Below, one piece after another: positions 15,552 to 24,850 of a stretch of 64,000 bases of DNA (the stretch's first letter is position 1; the number at the start of each line of letters is the position of its first letter). The stretch is taken from positions 124,001 through 188,000 of the forward strand of contig NZ_JADQDQ010000002.1 of assembly GCF_015694725.1 (NCBI RefSeq), given 5' to 3'. The position numbers and the translations under genes were made by a program. The stretch is from Hymenobacter jeongseonensis (GTDB lineage Bacteria; Bacteroidota; Bacteroidia; Cytophagales; Hymenobacteraceae). A model generated the notes under the pieces. That model was not told where the DNA came from. It ran no database searches and saw nothing but the letters and a program-made list of their open reading frames with translations.

Positions 15552-16690
15552 TGGAGCTTTTCAACGTTTATCCCCTCGTCAACATCACGCCGGTAAAGGC
15601 GCTCGGCGCCAAGCTGTGGGACGACCAGGGCCAGGAATACCTGGATTTCTACGGCGGCCACGCCGTTATTTCCATCGGTCACAGCCACCCGCACTACGTG
15701 CAGCGCCTCACCGAGCAGCTGCAGAACATCGGCTTCTATTCCAACTCGGTGCAGATTCCGATTCAGACGCAGCTGGCGCACAAGTTGGGCCAGGTATCGG
15801 GCTACGACGATTACGCGCTGTTTCTGTGCAACTCGGGGGCCGAAGCCAACGAGAATGCGCTGAAGCTGGCCTCCTTCCACACCGGCAAAACCCGCGTGGT
15901 GGCGTTTAAAGGCGCGTTTCACGGCCGCACCTCGGGCGCGGTGGCCGCCACCGACAACCCTAAAATCGTGGCCCCCTTCAATGCCGGCCACGCCATCAGC
16001 TTCGTCGATTATGACCTGAAGGCGGTGGCCGAAATCCTGCGCGGCGGCGATGTCTGCGCCGTCATTATCGAGCCCATTCAGGGCGTGGGCGGAATCATCA
16101 TGCCTTCTGATGACTTCCTGCAGGGGCTGTCGCTGCTGTGCGGCGCGCACAACGTGCTGCTCATCGCCGACGAAGTGCAGAGCGGCTACGGCCGCAGCGG
16201 CAAGTTTTTCGCGCACCAGCACGCCGGCATCCGGCCCGATATCATTTCCGTGGCCAAGGGCATGGGCAACGGCTTTCCCATCGGCGGCATCCTGATTGCG
16301 CCCCATCTGAAAGCCTCCTACGGCCTGCTGGGCACCACCTTCGGCGGCAACCACCTGGCCTGCGCCGCCGCCCTGGCCGTGCTCGAAGTCGTCGAGAACG
16401 AACACCTGCTGGCCCACGCCACCGAAATGGGCGACTACCTCCGCACCGAACTGCTGGCCCACGCCGGCGCCGAAGAAATCCGCGGCCGCGGTCTGATGGT
16501 GGGCATCAAATACGATTTCCCCATCAAAGAAATCCGCGACCAGCTGCTCGCCGAACACCACATTTTCGTGGGCAACGCCTCCGACCCCACGGTACTCCGG
16601 CTGCTGCCACCGCTCAACATCACGAAGGCCGAAATCAACCGGTTTTTGCAGGCGCTGTACACACTTATTCCGGCCGAAGTGAGGAATTGA
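15551..16690 (+). CDS. argD: Acetylornithine-type aminotransferase
   Basis: PLP-dependent class III aminotransferase, 379 aa. Seen are YLDFYGGHAVISIGHSHP (about 31-48), CNSGAEANENALKLA (about 95-109), LLIADEVQSGYGRSG (about 203-217) and the PLP lysine in SVAKGMGNGFPIGG near 235. ATG overlaps the argC stop by one base. It makes N-acetylornithine (or the succinyl form used by some relatives) for the carbamoyltransferase encoded 5.5 kb downstream. Confidence 0.95.
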   Translation: MELFNVYPLVNITPVKALGAKLWDDQGQEYLDFYGGHAVISIGHSHPHYVQRLTEQLQNIGFYSNSVQIPIQTQLAHKLGQVSGYDDYALFLCNSGAEANENALKLASFHTGKTRVVAFKGAFHGRTSGAVAATDNPKIVAPFNAGHAISFVDYDLKAVAEILRGGDVCAVIIEPIQGVGGIIMPSDDFLQGLSLLCGAHNVLLIADEVQSGYGRSGKFFAHQHAGIRPDIISVAKGMGNGFPIGGILIAPHLKASYGLLGTTFGGNHLACAAALAVLEVVENEHLLAHATEMGDYLRTELLAHAGAEEIRGRGLMVGIKYDFPIKEIRDQLLAEHHIFVGNASDPTVLRLLPPLNITKAEINRFLQALYTLIPAEVRN

Positions 16691-17042
16691 GCGGCCGGGG
16701 GCCTAACTTGCAGCCTTAATGAGTAGCACGACGAAGTTCACGAGCCCGGCTCCCCTTCTGATAAGCTGCCCGCTGCCATTGGCCCCCGTTGCGCAGCCGT
16801 CGGCCGGCTCTTTCCGCGAAAGAGCGGCCACTCCCGTTTCCATCCCGCAGTTGTGCCCGCCCGATTTCCCGATGCCTGACATCTGGAATCGGCAGTACGT
16901 GGAGCCGATTGATTTACACGCTTTCGCTCCCGTTCGGCATCCCTCCTGCATCGGCTGGAACAGACCCCTGATTTATGGTTCTGTTCCAGCCGAAATTGTA
17001 TCGGGCCGGCTGCAAAAGTCGCGGAACGAAACACGAGAACGG

Positions 17043-17144
17043 TGTAGAGACGCGACACTTCGCGTCTCGTCGTTAAACGGCCCGCCACACACCCAACCCC
17101 GACAACGTTAGCAACGATTGAGACGCGAAGTATTGCGTCTCTAC
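17043..17144. repeat. Intergenic inverted repeat of the GAGACGCGAAGT type
   Basis: GTAGAGACGCGACACTTCGC at 17043 and GAGACGCGAAGTATTGCGTC at 17120 form 25-bp arms with about two mismatches. Each arm is itself palindromic. It looks like a small dispersed palindromic element just upstream of carA. The rest of 16691-17159 holds no gene I can support. Confidence 0.6.
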
Positions 17145-17159
17145 ATTCCCTCCCTATAA

Positions 17160-18239
17160 ATGTCCCAAACCGTAAAACTCATCCTCGAAGACGGCACCGA
17201 AATCCAGGGCGAATCCTTCGGCGCGTTCACCTCAGCCGCGGGCGAAGTGGTGTTCAGCACGGCCATGACCGGCTACCCCGAAAACCTCACCGACCCGTCC
17301 TTCGCCGGCCAGATTCTGGTGCTCACCTACCCCATGGTGGGCAACTACGGCGTGCCCGGCGAGGAGCTGTACGAGTCGATTTCGAAGATTTTCGAGTCGG
17401 ATAAGATTCACATTGCCGGCCTCGTGGTGAACTACTACTCCGAGGAGCACAGCCATTGGAACGCCGCCAAAAGCCTCGGCGACTGGCTCAAGGAGTACAA
17501 CATCCCCGGCATTTTCGGCGTCGATACCCGCATGCTCACCAAGAAGCTGCGCGAGAAAGGCGCCATGCTGGGCAAAATCGTGGCCGAAACCGACGTACCC
17601 CTGCACGACCCCAACCTTGAAAACCTGGTGGCCCAGGTGAGCCCGGCCGGCGTGCAGCACTACGGCAGCGGCCAGCACAAAATCGTGCTTGTGGACTGCG
17701 GCACCAAAACCAACATCATCCGCTGCTTCCTGGAGCGCGACGTGGAGCTGATTCGGGTGCCCTGGGACTACGATTTCACGACCCTCGACTACGACGGCCT
17801 GTTCCTGAGCAACGGCCCCGGCGACCCCAAAATGTGCGAAGCCACCATCCAACACCTCCAGAAAGCCCTGCAACAGGACAAGCCGATTTTCGGCATCTGC
17901 CTGGGCAGCCAGCTCATGGGCCTGGCCGCGGGCGGCGACACCTTCAAGCTGAAATACGGCCACCGCAGCCACAACCAGCCCGTAAAGCTCACCGGCACCC
18001 AGCACTGCTACATCACCAGCCAAAACCACGGCTTTGCAGTCGACACTGCCACCCTGCCCGCTGAGTGGGACATTCTATTCGAGAACCTGAACGACGGCAC
18101 CTGTGAAGGCATCAAGCACAAAACCAAGCCATTCTTTTCCACCCAGTTTCACCCCGAAGCCGCCGGCGGCCCGCAGGATACGGAGTTCCTGTTTGATGAC
18201 TTTTTGAAAGCGGTGGTAGAGTATAAAGCATCAAAGTAG
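17160..18239 (+). CDS. carA: Carbamoyl-phosphate synthase small (glutaminase) subunit
   Basis: Hydrolyses glutamine to feed ammonia to CarB. The 359-aa protein has the N-terminal CPSase_sm domain (LEDGTEIQGESFGAF, GYPENLTDPSFAGQ) and a class-I GATase domain with the nucleophile Cys in FGICLGSQLMGLAAGG near 243 and the His-Glu of STQFHPEAAGGP near the end. carB follows with a small gene in between; both supply the carbamoyltransferase and pyrimidine synthesis. Confidence 0.96.
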   Translation: MSQTVKLILEDGTEIQGESFGAFTSAAGEVVFSTAMTGYPENLTDPSFAGQILVLTYPMVGNYGVPGEELYESISKIFESDKIHIAGLVVNYYSEEHSHWNAAKSLGDWLKEYNIPGIFGVDTRMLTKKLREKGAMLGKIVAETDVPLHDPNLENLVAQVSPAGVQHYGSGQHKIVLVDCGTKTNIIRCFLERDVELIRVPWDYDFTTLDYDGLFLSNGPGDPKMCEATIQHLQKALQQDKPIFGICLGSQLMGLAAGGDTFKLKYGHRSHNQPVKLTGTQHCYITSQNHGFAVDTATLPAEWDILFENLNDGTCEGIKHKTKPFFSTQFHPEAAGGPQDTEFLFDDFLKAVVEYKASK

Positions 18240-18252
18240 TACGGACGAAAAT

Positions 18253-18300
18253 GAGCGTCAGGCAGAGCGTAGCAAAGCATCTCGCTCGAATCGCCATTTG
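18253..18300. repeat. Partial copy of the GTCATGC-type intergenic repeat
   Basis: GCGTCAGGCAGAGCG and AAAGCATCTCGC just after carA resemble the arms of the repeats at 22095 and 46427, but only a single, degenerate arm is visible. Confidence 0.35.
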
Positions 18301-18359
18301 CAGCCACTTTACCTGACCTTCTTTGCTTCAACTTTGTCACTTCTCGGCGCACTATTCAC

Positions 18360-18728
18360 ATGCAGGTAAAAGACAGACCCTTCCCAAACTGGGGATACTT
18401 ACTAATAGGAGCGTTAGCTTTTGCAGTGTTCTGCTTTGCCAAATACATGGGACAGCAAACGGTTCTGAAAGCCGTGCTGGGTGAGCCAGGTGACCTAGTT
18501 AATGATGCCATGAGTTCGGCTCGAGTTTCTCCCAGCATAACCAGTAGAACCGGGAGAATAACCGGCAGAAACTTCAAGGTTGAAGATATGAGTGCTACGA
18601 AAGACACCCTACTCTTCCGCTTTGTATTAGATGGTGAGCAGGCCGATGCCGCAATAAAAATCTGGACGACCAAACGACCGTCCGGCAAGTGGGAAATCGT
18701 GAAAAGCGACACCCTTTTTACCAAGTAG
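18360..18728 (+). CDS. Small single-pass membrane protein of unknown function
   Basis: 122 aa with an N-terminal transmembrane helix (about 11-30, WGYLLIGALAFAVFCFAKYM) and a soluble tail containing VLGEPGDLVNDAMSSARV and a C-terminal beta-rich stretch (RFVLDGEQADAAIKIW, GKWEIVKSDTLF). The layout resembles Coa1-like small membrane proteins, but I do not recognise it with certainty. It sits between carA and carB on the same strand; no catalytic motif is visible. Confidence 0.65.
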   Translation: MQVKDRPFPNWGYLLIGALAFAVFCFAKYMGQQTVLKAVLGEPGDLVNDAMSSARVSPSITSRTGRITGRNFKVEDMSATKDTLLFRFVLDGEQADAAIKIWTTKRPSGKWEIVKSDTLFTK

Positions 18729-18821
18729 AGACCCTAGCTACGTGAACAATCGGCGGTAGCCGACTTCGCACAACTGCCTTTTAACATCACCGCACGAGCG
18801 GGCTGTTACCCAATCCTTAGA

Positions 18822-21800
18822 ATGAACAAACCCAACAAAGTTCTCATCCTTGGTTCCGGCGCGCTGAAAATTGGCGAGGCCGGGGAGTTCGATTATTCCG
18901 GCTCGCAGGCCCTCAAGGCGCTGAAGGAGGAAGGCATCCGCACCATCCTCATCAACCCCAACATTGCCACCGTGCAAACGTCGGACAACATTGCCGACGA
19001 CGTGTATTTCCTGCCCGTGACGCCCTACTTCGTGGAGGAAGTCATCAAAAAAGAGCAGCCCGATGGCATTCTGGTGGCCTTTGGCGGCCAAACGGCGCTG
19101 AACTGCGCCGTGGCCCTGTATCGCGCTGGCGTATTCGAGAAGTATAACGTGAAGGTGCTGGGCACGCCCGTGCAGAGCATCATCGACACCGAGGACCGGG
19201 ATATTTTCAAGGAGAAGCTGGAGCAGATTGGCGTGCTCTGTGCCCGCAGCGTGGCCGTGACCACGATGGACGACGCGCTGGCGGCGGCCGAGAAAATCGG
19301 CTTCCCCATCATCGTGCGGGCGGCCTTTGCGCTGGGCGGGCTGGGCAGCGGCTTCGCCAACAACATGGACGAGTTGCGGACACTGGCCCAAAAATCCTTC
19401 ACTACTTCCGACCAGATTCTGGTGGAAGAATCCTTGAAGGGCTGGAAGGAAGTGGAGTACGAAGTGGTGCGCGATGCCTATGATAACTGCATCACGGTCT
19501 GCAACATGGAAAACTTCGACCCCATCGGCATTCACACCGGCGAGAGCATCGTGGTGGCCCCGTCCCAAACGCTGAGCAACCGCGAGTACCACAAGCTGCG
19601 CAGCATCGGCATCAAGACCATTCGCCACCTGGGCATCGTGGGCGAATGCAACATTCAGTACGCGCTGGACCCCGTTTCGGAGGATTACCGCGTGATTGAG
19701 GTGAATGCGCGCCTGTCGCGCTCCTCAGCGCTGGCCTCCAAGGCCACGGGCTACCCGCTGGCTTTCGTGGCCGCCAAGCTGAGCCTAGGCTACTCACTGG
19801 CCGACCTGAAAAACAGCGTCACGCAAACCACGTCGGCCTTCTTCGAGCCGGCGCTCGACTACGTGGTGGTAAAGCTGCCGCGCTGGGACTTGGGCAAGTT
19901 CGCGGGCGTTAACCGCCAGATTGGCAGCGCCATGAAGAGCGTGGGCGAGGTCATGGCCATCGGCAAATCCTTCGAGGAAGCCATCCAGAAAGGCCTGCGG
20001 ATGCTGGACACCGGCAAGCGCGGCTTCGTGGCCAACCGGCCCGAGGACGAGCTGGACCACACTGCCATCGACCAACTCCTGAGCGAGCCGAACGAGGAGC
20101 GCATCTTCGCCATCAACAGTGCTTTTGAGGCCGGCTACACGCTGGAGCAAGTGCATGACTTGACCAAGATTGACCATTGGTTTTTGCAGCGCCTCTACGT
20201 CATTTTCGAGCTGGGCAACCAGCTCGCCGCCGGCCGCAGCGCGGGCCTGGACGGACTGGAAACCAAGCTGCTGCGCGACGTGAAGAAGGCCGGTTTTTCC
20301 GACCAACAGATTGCCGTGAAGCTGCTGGGCGAAGGCGACGTGAAAGCCGATGAGCTGCTAGTGCGCGCCCGCCGCAAGGCCCTGGGCGTGCTGCCCGTGG
20401 TGAAGCAGATTGACACGCTGGCGGCCGAGTTTCCGGCTAAAACCAACTACCTCTACACCACTTACCACGGCACCGAAAACGACCTGACGCGCGAAACCGC
20501 GCAGTCGGTGGTGGTGCTGGGCTCGGGTGTGTACCGCATCGGCTCGTCGGTGGAATTTGACTGGTGCGGCGTGCAGGCCGTGCAAACAGCCGCCGAAGAA
20601 GGCTACAAAACCATCATTATCAACTACAACCCTGAAACTGTTTCGACCGACTACGACGTCTCGGACCGTCTGTATTTCGAGGAGCTGAGCTTCGAGCGGG
20701 TGATGGATATTCTGGATTTTGAGCAGCCAGAGGGCGTCATTCTCTCCACAGGCGGCCAGATTCCTAACAACCTCGCCACCCGCCTGGCCGAGGCAGAAGC
20801 GCCCATCCTAGGCACCGCCCCGGCCCGCATCGACGAGGCCGAAAACCGCCACAAGTTCTCCAGCATCATGGACGAGCTGGGCATTGCGCAACCGCGCTGG
20901 AAAGAGCTGACCTCGCTGGATGCCATGTACGAGTTCGTGCGTGAAGTCGGCTTCCCGGTGCTTATCCGGCCGAGCTACGTGCTGTCGGGCGCAGCGATGA
21001 ACGTGGTTTCCAATAATTTCGAGTTGGAAGCTTTCCTACAAACCGCCGTGGATGTGAGCGACGAATACCCCGTAGTGGTGTCGGAATTTATCCAGGAAGC
21101 CAAGGAAATTGAGCTGGATGCCGTAGCCGACCACGGCGAAATCGTGAGCTATGCCATCTCGGAGCACGTGGAGTTTGCCGGCGTGCACTCCGGCGACGCC
21201 ACCATGTATTACCCGCCCCAGCGGGTGTACGTGGGCACCATCCGCAAGCTCAAAATTATCGCCGAAAAGATTGCCAAGCGCTACGAAATCAGCGGCCCAT
21301 TCAACATTCAGTTCCTGGAAAAAAACGGCGAAATCCGAGTAATTGAATGCAACATCCGGGCCTCGCGCAGCTACCCGTTCGTGTCGAAAGTATCGGGCAA
21401 CAACCTCATCAAAAAGGCCACTCAGGTGCTGCTGGGCAAGAAAGTAGAGCGTGACGAAAGCGAGCGGGTCTACGACCTGCCCTTCGTGGGCGTGAAGGCC
21501 CCGCAGTTCTCCTTCACCCGCCTGCCCGGCGCCGACCCGGTGATGCGCGTTGACATGGTGAGCACCGGCGAAGTCGGCTGCCTGGGCGACACCGCCGAGG
21601 AAGCCCTGCTGAAATCGATGCTGAGCGTGGGCTACAAAATCCCGCAGAAAACCGTGCTGATTTCCGGCGGCCCCATCATCTCCAAAGTGGCGCTGCTCGC
21701 GCCCGCCGCGCTGCTCATAAAAAAGGGCTACACCGTGTACGCCACGCAAGGCACGCACCGCTTCTTCGCCGAAAACGGCATCCCCAGCAGCCTGCTCTTC

Positions 21801-22055
21801 TGGCCCAATGAGCTGCAGGAGCCCAACGTGCTGACATATCTGAAGGAAAAGAAAATAGACCTGGTCATCAACATCCCCAAAAACCTGTCGAAAGGCGAGC
21901 TGGACAATGATTACAAAATCCGCCGCACGGCCGTGGATTTCGGCGTTGGTTTGCTGACGAATGCGCGGCTGGCGAAGGCGTTTATCCAGGCCTTCTGCTC
22001 GCTGGAAATGAAGGATTTGAAGATTAAAAGCTGGAACGAGTATAAGACGATGTAA
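18822..22055 (+). CDS. carB: Carbamoyl-phosphate synthase large subunit
   Basis: Makes carbamoyl phosphate from bicarbonate, ammonia and 2 ATP. The 1077-aa protein has two ATP-grasp halves: the first starting LILGSGALKIGEAGEFDYSG and with RAAFALGGLGSGFA near 165, the second starting VVLGSGVYRIGSSVEFDWCG near 565 and with IRPSYVLSGAAMNVV near 710. A C-terminal MGS-like allosteric domain (TVLISGGPIISK, YATQGTHRFFAENGI, LVINIPKNLSKGE) follows. The SVEFDWC type of sequence is that usual in Bacteroidota and eukaryote-like CPSases. Confidence 0.96.
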   Translation: MNKPNKVLILGSGALKIGEAGEFDYSGSQALKALKEEGIRTILINPNIATVQTSDNIADDVYFLPVTPYFVEEVIKKEQPDGILVAFGGQTALNCAVALYRAGVFEKYNVKVLGTPVQSIIDTEDRDIFKEKLEQIGVLCARSVAVTTMDDALAAAEKIGFPIIVRAAFALGGLGSGFANNMDELRTLAQKSFTTSDQILVEESLKGWKEVEYEVVRDAYDNCITVCNMENFDPIGIHTGESIVVAPSQTLSNREYHKLRSIGIKTIRHLGIVGECNIQYALDPVSEDYRVIEVNARLSRSSALASKATGYPLAFVAAKLSLGYSLADLKNSVTQTTSAFFEPALDYVVVKLPRWDLGKFAGVNRQIGSAMKSVGEVMAIGKSFEEAIQKGLRMLDTGKRGFVANRPEDELDHTAIDQLLSEPNEERIFAINSAFEAGYTLEQVHDLTKIDHWFLQRLYVIFELGNQLAAGRSAGLDGLETKLLRDVKKAGFSDQQIAVKLLGEGDVKADELLVRARRKALGVLPVVKQIDTLAAEFPAKTNYLYTTYHGTENDLTRETAQSVVVLGSGVYRIGSSVEFDWCGVQAVQTAAEEGYKTIIINYNPETVSTDYDVSDRLYFEELSFERVMDILDFEQPEGVILSTGGQIPNNLATRLAEAEAPILGTAPARIDEAENRHKFSSIMDELGIAQPRWKELTSLDAMYEFVREVGFPVLIRPSYVLSGAAMNVVSNNFELEAFLQTAVDVSDEYPVVVSEFIQEAKEIELDAVADHGEIVSYAISEHVEFAGVHSGDATMYYPPQRVYVGTIRKLKIIAEKIAKRYEISGPFNIQFLEKNGEIRVIECNIRASRSYPFVSKVSGNNLIKKATQVLLGKKVERDESERVYDLPFVGVKAPQFSFTRLPGADPVMRVDMVSTGEVGCLGDTAEEALLKSMLSVGYKIPQKTVLISGGPIISKVALLAPAALLIKKGYTVYATQGTHRFFAENGIPSSLLFWPNELQEPNVLTYLKEKKIDLVINIPKNLSKGELDNDYKIRRTAVDFGVGLLTNARLAKAFIQAFCSLEMKDLKIKSWNEYKTM

Positions 22056-22094
22056 ATCGGCAGAACAACAGCGAAAACAACTTTTATATTGAGC

Positions 22095-22182
22095 GTCATG
22101 CTGAGCGGAGCCGAAGCATCTCTACCGCGAGAGTAACTATTTACTACTGCGGTAGAGATGCTTCGACTGCGCTCAGCATGAC
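22095..22182. repeat. Intergenic palindromic repeat (GTCATGCTGAGC family)
   Basis: 34-bp arms beginning GTCATGCTGAGC and ending GCTCAGCATGAC with two mismatches, loop of 20 bp, between carB and the carbamoyltransferase gene. The arms share GAAGCATCTCTACCGC with the MITE-like copy at 42266. Confidence 0.7.
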
Positions 22183-22206
22183 GTTCTTTTTGACACTGAA
22201 AAACCC

Positions 22207-23151
22207 ATGAAAAACTTCACCTCCTTCGCCGATGCAGGCGACTACAAAGCCCTGTTGCAGCAAGCCTTGGAAATCAAAGCTAACCCCTACGGCTACCAGC
22301 ACATCGGGCGTAACAAAACCGTCGGCCTCATTTTCTTCAACCCCAGCCTGCGCACCCGGCTCAGTTCGGTGAAAGCGGCCTACAACCTGGGCGCGCAAGC
22401 CTGGGTACTCAACGCCGGGGCCGACTCCTGGACCCTGGAAATGGCCGATGGCGCGGTGATGAACGGCGGCACCCAGGAGCACATCAAGGACGCCATTGCG
22501 GTGATGAGCCAGTACTGCGACGTGCTGGGCGTGCGCACCTTCCCCACCCTCAAGGACAAGGCCGAGGACTATGGCGAAGTCGTCTTCAACAAGATTCTGC
22601 AATACGCCACTGTGCCCGTCATCAGCCTGGAAAGCGCCACGCTGCACCCCTTGCAGTCGTTCGCTGACCTCATTACGGTGGCCGAAACCAAGCAGAAGGA
22701 GCGTGTGAAAGTGGTGCTTACCTGGGCTCCGCACGTGCGCGCCCTGCCCCAGTGCGTGCCCAATTCCTTCTGCGACTGGTTCTCAGAAATCGACTGGGTC
22801 GATTTCGTCATCACCCACCCCGAGGGCTACGAGCTGGACCCCAAATTCACCAAAGGGGCCCGCATCGAATACGACCAGAAAATAGCGCTGGAGGGCGCCG
22901 ACTACGTTCAAGCCAAAAACTGGAGCAGCTACCAGGATTACGGCCAGGCGCTCACCAACAACCCGGACTGGATGCTCACGCCACTCCACATGTCTTACAC
23001 TGACCGGGCCAAATTCCTGCACTGCCTTCCCGTACGCCGCAACGTGGAAGTATCCGATGCCGTGCTCGACTCTCCCGGTTCGCTCATCATTCAGGAAGCC
23101 GGCAACCGGACCGTCTCCATGCAAACTGTACTACACGAAATGTTGAAGTAG
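22207..23151 (+). CDS. argF': N-acyl-L-ornithine carbamoyltransferase (acetyl or succinyl type)
   Basis: Transfers the carbamoyl group to N-acylornithine, giving N-acylcitrulline. The 314-aa protein has FFNPSLRTRLSS near 39-50 (the carbamoyl-phosphate loop S-x-R-T-R), VMNGGTQEHIKDAI near 80-93, the LEMADG segment and the C-terminal LHCLPVRRNVEVSD near 272. The NGGTQEH loop aligns with the DGDTEEH loop of Xanthomonas acetyl enzyme and the DGDKPEH loop of Bacteroides succinyl enzyme as I recall them; here the deciding residue is Gln, so acyl preference is uncertain. Context (argB, argC, M20 deacylase) supports an acylated pathway. Confidence 0.9.
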   Translation: MKNFTSFADAGDYKALLQQALEIKANPYGYQHIGRNKTVGLIFFNPSLRTRLSSVKAAYNLGAQAWVLNAGADSWTLEMADGAVMNGGTQEHIKDAIAVMSQYCDVLGVRTFPTLKDKAEDYGEVVFNKILQYATVPVISLESATLHPLQSFADLITVAETKQKERVKVVLTWAPHVRALPQCVPNSFCDWFSEIDWVDFVITHPEGYELDPKFTKGARIEYDQKIALEGADYVQAKNWSSYQDYGQALTNNPDWMLTPLHMSYTDRAKFLHCLPVRRNVEVSDAVLDSPGSLIIQEAGNRTVSMQTVLHEMLK

Positions 23152-23171
23152 CCATTTGCACGCTGCAATGA

Positions 23172-23206
23172 AAAGGCCCCGCAGAATAAACTTCTGCGGG
23201 GCCTTT
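23172..23206. terminator. Terminator after the carbamoyltransferase gene
   Basis: AAAGGCCCCGCAGAA / TTCTGCGGGGCCTTT perfect 15-bp arms with a 5-nt loop. Confidence 0.85.
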
Positions 23207-23275
23207 CTGGGTTTAGACATTTCTCAAAATTCCGCGCCCAAAAGCCAGCTGCGGCTGTGCCGTCAGCCCCAAAGA

Positions 23276-23309
23276 AAAAGCCCCAACCTGTTTCCAGATT
23301 GGGGCTTTT
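23276..23309. terminator. Displaced tRNA-Lys terminator hairpin
   Basis: AAAAGCCCCAA / TTGGGGCTTTT hairpin. Its right arm is part of the 45-bp island repeat, and a similar hairpin follows the intact tRNA-Lys at 39569, so this was probably the original terminator of the tRNA before insertion. Confidence 0.7.
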
Positions 23310-23345
23310 GCTGTGATCCCGCTGGGATTCGAACCCAGGACCCGT
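23301..23345. repeat. attL-like 45-bp direct repeat (3' end of tRNA-Lys)
   Basis: Starts GGGGCTTTTGCTGTGATCCC and ends CCCAGGACCCGT, identical to 39598-39642. It contains the T-arm and 3' acceptor half of tRNA-Lys on the minus strand, but the rest of the tRNA is missing here. Confidence 0.9.
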
Positions 23346-23502
23346 CCCGCTGTTAGCGGGCTAATTTATTATCTGATTTGCAATATCTTACGTAGTTTAG
23401 AGAGCTGAACCAAGTCTTTTTTCACAAAATATAAACTTGTCTAGTAACCATTCTAGCTGCATAGCGCTATCTTGCTATTATTAGTACTAATCCAAGATAA
23501 TC

Positions 23503-24750
23503 ATGCAAACCAGGGCATTCCTACGCAAGGCCAACCGGCTAGGCGAATCACCCATCCACGTCTGGTATACCCATAAGACGGTGTACTTCTCTCACGCCAC
23601 AGGGCTATCCATCGCCGAAAGCAAATGGGATAAAACAAAGGGATGCGTTAGGGAGTGCTACAAAGAATCTGGTTCGGTCAACCTGCTCATTGGTGACCTA
23701 CGCTTTCGCCTGATGGAATGCGCTCGTCATCTCCTGCTTTGTGGCATTGAGCCAACCATCGAAGCTGTTCGAGCCCGCTTCCAAGGCGGTGAGTTGGTTG
23801 CTACGCCAGTTACACTAGCAGCCACAGTTACTGAAGCTACTATTGTGCCGCTGGTGATCAGCAAGCCCGCCCAGCCCACGTTTGAAAAAATGCTAGCCAA
23901 GTATCATGTCGATAGCCTCCATGTCACAGAGGGCACCAAGAAGCAGCGGCTCGCCTTCGTGCAGAATATGCGGGATTTCAGCAAGGCCAAGCGATGGGTA
24001 CTGACGTTTGAAGGCATGGATGCCCCGTTCTACGAAACGTTGGCCAAGCACGAACTCTACACCAAGGGCAGCTTCAATGGCTTCTTCGGCTCCGTCGTGA
24101 AACGGCTCAAAGCATTTCTGAAGTGGTGCGAGGAAGAGCACGCCATCGCCGTTAATCCCGCCTATAAGAAATTCAAGGTGTACACCGAGGACAAAGAAGT
24201 GGTCCACCTCTCCCCTGCTGAGGTCGAACAGCTCTATCTGCATCCGTGGAAAGGTGCTATCCGGAAGTACGTCGACCTGTTCGTTTACGCCTGCGAAACC
24301 GGCTACCGCTGGTCCGACATCGTGCGCAGTAAAGAGCTACGGCTCGAAGAGGGGCTGCTGGTGCTGCGGACCCAAAAGAACCGGGGCTGGACCCGCATCC
24401 CCGCCACGCCCAACGCCATTGCCATCCTGCAACGCTATGACTGGGACCTAAACCTAGTGCCTGAGCAGAAAGTCAACGCTGCCATTAAGAAGTGCTGTCT
24501 GGAAATGGGGCTGGACTCACCTATCACCGTCTACCGCCACAAGCTGGCCGAAGCCATCCCCTTTACCAAGCCCAAGTACGAACTCATCTCGCTACACTCT
24601 GGCCGACGCACGTTCATCAGCAACTGCTTTGCCCGTGGGTTTGCCGAGACAGAAATACTGGCCATGATTGGCTCAACCGATGCGGCCACGCTCCGGCGCT
24701 ACATCAAGGTTGACGGCGATGTGCTGAAGCAGAAGATGCGAGCATCTTAA
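23503..24750 (+). CDS. int: Tyrosine-type site-specific recombinase (island integrase)
   Basis: 415 aa. The N-terminal part (about 1-105) is an arm-binding-like domain common in Bacteroidota integrases (VWYTHKTVYFSHATGLSI), the middle (about 125-215) a SAM-like core-binding domain, and the C-terminal half the catalytic domain: Arg in CETGYRWSDIV near 266, HSGRRTFIS near 366 (HxxR) and the nucleophile Tyr in LRRYIKVDG near 400. The usual second His is replaced in IGSTDAATLRRY. Its place next to attL in a tRNA-bounded island makes it the likely mediator of integration and excision. Confidence 0.92.
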   Translation: MQTRAFLRKANRLGESPIHVWYTHKTVYFSHATGLSIAESKWDKTKGCVRECYKESGSVNLLIGDLRFRLMECARHLLLCGIEPTIEAVRARFQGGELVATPVTLAATVTEATIVPLVISKPAQPTFEKMLAKYHVDSLHVTEGTKKQRLAFVQNMRDFSKAKRWVLTFEGMDAPFYETLAKHELYTKGSFNGFFGSVVKRLKAFLKWCEEEHAIAVNPAYKKFKVYTEDKEVVHLSPAEVEQLYLHPWKGAIRKYVDLFVYACETGYRWSDIVRSKELRLEEGLLVLRTQKNRGWTRIPATPNAIAILQRYDWDLNLVPEQKVNAAIKKCCLEMGLDSPITVYRHKLAEAIPFTKPKYELISLHSGRRTFISNCFARGFAETEILAMIGSTDAATLRRYIKVDGDVLKQKMRAS

Positions 24751-24850
24751 AGCTTATAGCGACGCTCTTACTTGGTTCAAACCAAGTGCACTGCTTATCA
24801 CTCTTATCCGATGAAATACCCTTACTTTGAGGCACGCATAAACCCTAAGA

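Noticed and set aside
15548..16561. 337-codon frame antisense to argD
   Set aside because: Antisense shadow of a clear aminotransferase gene.
23301..23345. Second complete tRNA-Lys
   Set aside because: Only the 3' 35 nt of the tRNA are present; D-arm and anticodon arm are missing, so it is an attachment-site remnant.
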